Below, piece by piece: positions 59,157 through 64,000 of a stretch of DNA of 64,000 nt (position 1 is the stretch's first letter; each line of letters starts with the position of its first letter). The position numbers and the translations under genes are program-made. The DNA is taken from positions 2,738,001 to 2,802,000 of the forward strand of contig JAPTOF010000019.1 of the NCBI GenBank assembly GCA_028554755.1. The letters are read 5' to 3'. The stretch comes from Cordia subcordata (Eukaryota > Streptophyta > Magnoliopsida > Boraginales > Cordiaceae). The notes under the pieces were generated by a model that was not told where the DNA came from, made no database searches, and was given only the letters and a program-made list of their open reading frames with translations.

Positions 59157-59921
59157 CTGTACGCAAAGGCCAGTGATTAATAGCATCGAGAATGTTATTA
59201 TTATCACACGCAAGTCTTTGTAGGCTTTTTGAAGTCAGTGAGTATATGGAGATAATTGAAGAAATTGCGTAAGATATTTTTTTGTTTTTTTATTATTTAA
59301 TTTTTTTTTTTAAGAATTGTTATTACAAGATCAAAATAATATTTGGACAAAATGAGGGACTAATGCAATGGAAATTGATTACGTGCTGTAATTATAATTT
59401 GAGAATTATAGTTTGTTAATACAATAATTGTAATTATAGTCGCAACAATTTCTAATAGTTGAATTAAGTGATCCATACCTCTAATCCAAGTGACTTAAAA
59501 CAATTAATTATATTATCATAGAGTTTTTGTTATTTAAAAGTAAATTTTACATAATCTTATTCAGAATGAAATTTTTATCAAAAGAAAAAAAATTGAACTC
59601 CCCAGGCCTTTACGTGCCATCCCTCAAGTGTATTATGAGTTCGTTCAAAAATAAATAAATAAATAAATAAATATATAAAATAAGATAAGTTCGATAATTT
59701 CTTAAAAATGAAAAGAGAGCCATGGATCGAGCACTGAATTTGAAATTAAAGAATAATTCAAGTGGTTGAATTTTTTTTACGAGTAACAGATTATTGAAAA
59801 AAGAAGTTAAAAACAGAAAAAAAAAAGGGAGAAAAATTAATTTAGAAAAAGATGGTGTGGATAAGAAGATTACTTGGACTAGCTAACCACTCAAATCGAG
59901 AAGGTGGGATTATTACCTCCA
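59157..59921. other. AT-rich spacer before the DUF3598-like gene
   Basis: It contains an (AAAT)n tract at about 59648-59673 and, near 59750, a short AATTCAAGTGGTTGAAT resembling the head of the SINE at 38410. It must include the promoter of the following gene. No stomatin N-terminal exon is recognisable. Confidence 0.5.
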
Positions 59922-62900
59922 ATGGCGACGGCCATCTCTTGCGTCTCGGTGGCTCTCACCACCCCTAACCCGTCATTTAGTAGCCCATTGAGGCCCAAAA
60001 AGCTTTCTCCATGCTTCTTGAATCAAAGGCCTCTACTGCGGCCCATCTCCATTACCCAGCCCACCAAACCACCAGCTTCCTCCACCACCGCCTCCTCCGC
60101 CGTCGGAGACGACCGACAAGCTAACGCCGAGCCAATGAGCGTCGAAAACCTCCGACGGTTCATTCAACTAAACTTAGGCAACTGGACCGGCTCATTTCAT
60201 GTCAGCATCTGCAAACACACACCTCTTAAGTCTACTTAAATATCTGTAAACGTTTGTTTTAACCTTTGATGTGATTGATTAACGTTTGATGTGTTGATGT
60301 TTTAGCATTTTGATCTTCACGGCAACTTAGTGCACAAAATTAATACGAAGCTTGCAGTTGGGTCTTATGGTGAAGGTGAACTCCTCAGTTTAATACAAAC
60401 GTAAGCATCCTTTCTTGTACTCTTCATATTATGTTTTGGGTTTTTTACTATTTGTTGATATAAATAAATAAATAAATGTGAATAGATAAAAATATATCTT
60501 AAAGAGCTTACACTTTTTCTTTTTCTAATATGTGTTAATTGGCGCTGTTTGGATTGGTTTTTTCCATAATGCAATGCTTTTTTCCTTTCATGGGAAAAAA
60601 CACATCTTTCTTACAACAAGTATTTGGATTGGATTTCATAAAAAGCTAATCACTTCAAACAAGCTCAAGTTAAGCTATTTTTTTATTTTTAGAAACCAGA
60701 AATTTTAGCTTATCAAGAAAGCACTTTTTCCAGAAATTATATAAGGAGCATTTGTTTTAAAAGCCAATCCAAATGAGCCCTAGACATGTACTGCTAATGT
60801 TGTACAGCATGGTGTTTTAATTGTATTCGAGTACCTCAACAATATGAGTGTGGGCTGTGGCCAGCTGCCCCATGTCATTGGTAGTTTTGAATTATTGGTT
60901 TCTAAAAGTAGGGGTTACTTATAAGAAATACTGCAAGCAGCAATAAGAATATGAATCTTTTGCAATATAGAGGGTGATGCATATAGCACACCGTCATAAT
61001 GTTAAACCATTAACAATGTAAGTTTATAGGCTTTTATGGTACTCATATTTGTGGTTTTATGTCTTGTTTCTTAAGTATCTTCATGGGCTTAATTCTCTAG
61101 GTTATACATCAAACAACCACCATTATCAACATCAATTGCGGGAGATGATTATGAACCAGAATGGTTCGAGTACAAAATCAAAGAGACCAATGTGTTTACT
61201 GTGGACAAATATCAACAGGTAAACCCCTTCAGCCCGTGAAAGCTTTATTGTTTACTAGTTCATTATTCTTTGTGGAAATACTATGTCATTTGGTGTATGT
61301 CTTTTTTGCTCCTTTTGTTAGTTTATATTTTAAGTGATTATCCAATGAAAGTAGTTTGCAGATAGGCTTCTTCCCCAATGAGAAGGCATTTGCATTAAGG
61401 TATCAAACAGCTGGCATGTTAGAAACTGTGTTAAGACAGGGGGTGCTGGGTGAGGATGATACTGGAGAAGAATCGCCCAGGTGAGTGCTAATTTATATTC
61501 AATTGTCTTTCTTGCTAATTAATATACATTCTTAGTTAGTATACTGGAATGTAGGAATCTTCAGATACTGAAATAATATGGATCAGGACATTGAACAATG
61601 TATTTGAGTATTTCATCAATCCTTGTTCACGCTAGAAAATGTTGCACATAAGAGTTTCTTTAATGTCAATGCCCTTGGGTGTCAGTTGAGAATATGCTCA
61701 TAACCCGTGAACCTAGATCTTGTCCTTACTATTTTTATTATCCCTACTATTTGATTCAATATATGATCCATACTCTTGTTCTACAATTTTATTTTGTGTA
61801 ATCTCTCTTTCTTTTCTTTTATTTTATTTTATTTTATTATCCCTACTATTTGAAAATCAATCTCTCTTTCTTTTCTTTTTGGCCTTACAATCAGTATCAT
61901 CTTGCCAGTCTGAAAGCTAAATTTATTTGTTCAAAGTGAAACTGTCTAAGAAAATAACTAGAGGCTATAATTTGAAGACTAACTCTCATGGAGTGACATG
62001 ATGGAGACTAGCATAGAACCATTTACAAAAATGTCAAACCAAAGCTGTCGTTGTTTTTGCTAAGTTTATGGATGAGCATTACAAATGATGACTCTTTTAT
62101 TGGATATAAATGGCAAGAAATGTATTCAGCATAATATTGTTTTCAAAAATTTCTTAATAAATGTTAATTCTTAATTAAAGTGTTGGCTGTCCTTCCTTAA
62201 CCTCCCGTCTTTTTTATTCAACTTTCTTTTTGCAGAAACCTAAAGCTTCCCTCTCGTCGGCCTGCTCTTGTATGTGAGAATTGTTTATATTCTCTCGAGA
62301 AAGATATGCGAGTTCGAGCATTCCACATTATGGACCCACAAGGCTTTTTGGACATGCTTCTTGTCTTCCTTGAAGAACGAGGAAGCAGAACTCTTGATCC
62401 TCCTTCCTTTGACTATGTCAATGTATGTATTAACTCAAAGACAGGAAGTTTATATTATCCTCTTTGCCTTTCAATCATCTATGTTGAACACTACATAAAA
62501 AAGGATTTCCATATTGTTTTATCTTTAGAAATTGAGTTATATGATATTAATTCTTTTTGCTTGGTTTTAGGGTGATGCTGATAGGATTACGCCACATCTT
62601 GGTACCTGGAAAGGCCATTCGGTAACCAAGCGCAGTGGTGTTTATGGAGCAACCGTTGCTCGAGCAGATACAACTGCCGTACTTGAAATGGATAAGGATG
62701 GCCAACTGATCCAGGTTTGTTGGATCAATTTCAATTGCTCCCTTGAAGCAACAGTTTACTAGATCTTTGTGTAGTAATAATTGATGTGTGATCTTTAGTG
62801 TGGTATATATGCTGGCAAGATAATTTAGCACCATTAGATTTGTTTGTTGTGTTTATTGGACATTCATATCCATGCTGGTTCTTTTTTGATCTTATGTTTT

Positions 62901-63351
62901 TCAATGTGTTTAGGCTTGCTGGTTAGAATTATATGTGATTTGTTTCCATGTCCATATACTCACAAATGGCATTTTGAGATTAGCCATAGTAAATCATTCA
63001 CATGATTTAGGTCCATCACTCTCCCTGTACTCTTTCCCTGATTTCCTTCCTTGTCTGCAGGATATTAGTTCTACATCTGACGGAAGTGATGTTACCACCA
63101 ACGTACATTGGACAGGTACCATAACTAACAACCTAGTTACGTTTGATGGAGGTTTCCAGCTGACCTTGTTACCTGGGGGCATGTACATGGGATGCCCGTG
63201 TGACATAGCAAAGAGCGTGCAAGAATCCAAGTCCTTCCATTTGGAGGTATGTTGGCTTGAGTCACCTGGCAAGAGACAGAGACTAGTTCGTACTTATGAC
63301 GTGGAAGGCTTGGCCGTCTCGTCGACATACTTTTTCGAGACCAAACTCTAA
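59922..63351 (+). CDS. Predicted plastid protein, DUF3598-like
   Basis: Seven exons: 59922-60200, 60306-60400, 61101-61218, 61362-61480, 62236-62422, 62571-62714 and 63061-63351. They join in frame to about 410 residues. The first about 65 residues (MATAISCVSVALTTPNPSFS, rich in Ser, Thr and Pro, few acids) look like a chloroplast transit peptide. The mature part starts LRRFIQLNLGNWTGSFHHFD, a lipocalin-like G-x-W-x-G start, and a second HLGTWKGHSVTKRSGVYGAT occurs near residue 275. Together these suggest two beta-barrel halves, as in DUF3598 proteins of cyanobacteria and plastids. Other conserved blocks are ALRYQTAGMLETVLRQGVLG and LPGGMYMGCPCDIAKS. The biochemical role is unknown. No damage is seen; a MITE lies in intron 2. 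Confidence 0.88.
60540..60781. mobile_element. MITE, GGGCTCGTTTGGATTGG family (copy in DUF3598-like intron 2)
   Basis: The left end is GGCGCTGTTTGGATTGGTTT. The right end AAGCCAATCCAAATGAGCCCT is its inverse with few changes. It is about 240 bp and non-coding. Confidence 0.75.
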
Positions 63352-64000
63352 ATACTAAATACGACTCTGGAGTATGAATTACATTTATGTGTATGGCATT
63401 CCCTGTAACTCCACAATTTGTTCATGAATTCAAGATTCTCAGAGGCCATGAGATTTATTTACACCCATTTCTTTTGATATGTATAATTTCTGAGTTAGTG
63501 CCATTAGATGCAAGGGCATGAACTTCCTATCGTGCGGAAGGTGAATATATTCTGTATTGTTGGCCACACTTGGTTTCCTTTTTAGGCATGGATAACATAG
63601 TTTATGCACTTCACATTATTTTTTGTAGCGTGATCAGAGAATATGAAAGCGTTATGATTTTGTCCAGTAATTTGCGGTGGCTAGTGGATTGGTGTCTCAT
63701 CGTGCACCTGATTTTGAACGAATGTTGATTATTTTTTAAACCAGTATAAAGTTGTTGCATATCGAATATCTTTTACATAATTCGATGTCACATTCGCTTA
63801 TTGATCATATATTTTGCTCGGGTTGTGTAGACTTAATTACTTGTGTTGTATGCCTTTTAGTGAACAACCTATGTTTTTAAACTATGTACTTAATAATGGA
63901 GACGAGATTTCAATCTTTTCTTTTTGTCTTTCTGGAGGCTACGTCGATTTAAAAGAGATTATTCTAGGGGACGAGAACCTTTAAATATCATTGCCTAAAA
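63352..64000. other. 3' flank of the DUF3598-like gene
   Basis: Probably the 3' UTR (first 200-300 bases) followed by AT-rich intergenic DNA. No further gene is recognised before the window ends. Confidence 0.5.

Noticed and set aside
1..64000. Integrated virus, or intact retrotransposon coding region
   Set aside because: No reverse transcriptase, integrase, capsid or transposase motifs were recognised in any frame.

Overview
This is a 64 kb window of nuclear DNA from a flowering plant, most likely a eudicot. It has multi-exon genes with GT-AG introns, AT-rich introns and intergenic DNA, tRNA-derived SINEs, many short inverted-repeat transposons (MITEs) and simple repeats. The protein families are plant-specific or plant-typical: CNGC2-type channels, a plant PTEN, DUF863, phytocyanin-like and GDSL esterase genes. 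I did not identify the species. Exon limits were derived by hand from reading frames, splice sites and comparison between paralogues in the window.

Layout. 1.8-10.1 kb (+): two tandem CNGC2/DND1-like cyclic-nucleotide-gated channel genes, with different residues in the selectivity filter. 10.2-12.4 kb: two inverted-repeat transposons, one with a clear 9-bp target duplication. 13.3-16.1 kb (+): a PTEN-type phosphatase. 16.7-20.3 kb (-): a SpoU-family RNA methyltransferase, convergent with PTEN. 20.7-30.1 kb: a tandem duplication of a saccharopine-dehydrogenase-like oxidoreductase. The copy at 27.8-30.1 kb is intact; the copy at 21.2-23.1 kb has a frameshift. Between them lie AT-rich repeat copies, a SINE and a RING-H2 remnant. 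30.2 kb (+): a glutamine-type tRNA body carrying a TCG anticodon. 30.8-35.5 kb (-): a DUF863 nuclear-type protein. 38.4-40.2 kb: a short SINE and a broken UPF0301 (YqgE/AlgH-like) gene. 41.7-45.4 kb: retroelement and foldback debris, including a roughly 41-bp tandem repeat array. 45.4-57.9 kb: two phytocyanin/early-nodulin-like genes flanking a GDSL esterase pair, of which one is a pseudogene and one is intact. 58.6-59.2 kb (-): the orphan C-terminal exon of a stomatin-like protein. 59.9-63.4 kb (+): a predicted plastid DUF3598-like protein.

The recurring theme is local duplication followed by decay or divergence of one copy: CNGC2 (both intact), saccharopine-dehydrogenase-like (one frameshifted), GDSL (one pseudogene) and early-nodulin-like (both intact). 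Mobile elements sit in introns of almost every gene. One MITE family, with ends resembling GGGCTCGTTTGGATTGGC, occurs at least five times. I found no intact transposase, reverse transcriptase, CRISPR array or clearly new multi-gene system. The best leads for follow-up are the filter divergence in the CNGC2 pair, the anticodon-shifted tRNA, the in-frame stop-free intron of the second phytocyanin gene, and the SINE whose unoccupied target site survives in neighbouring repeat copies.
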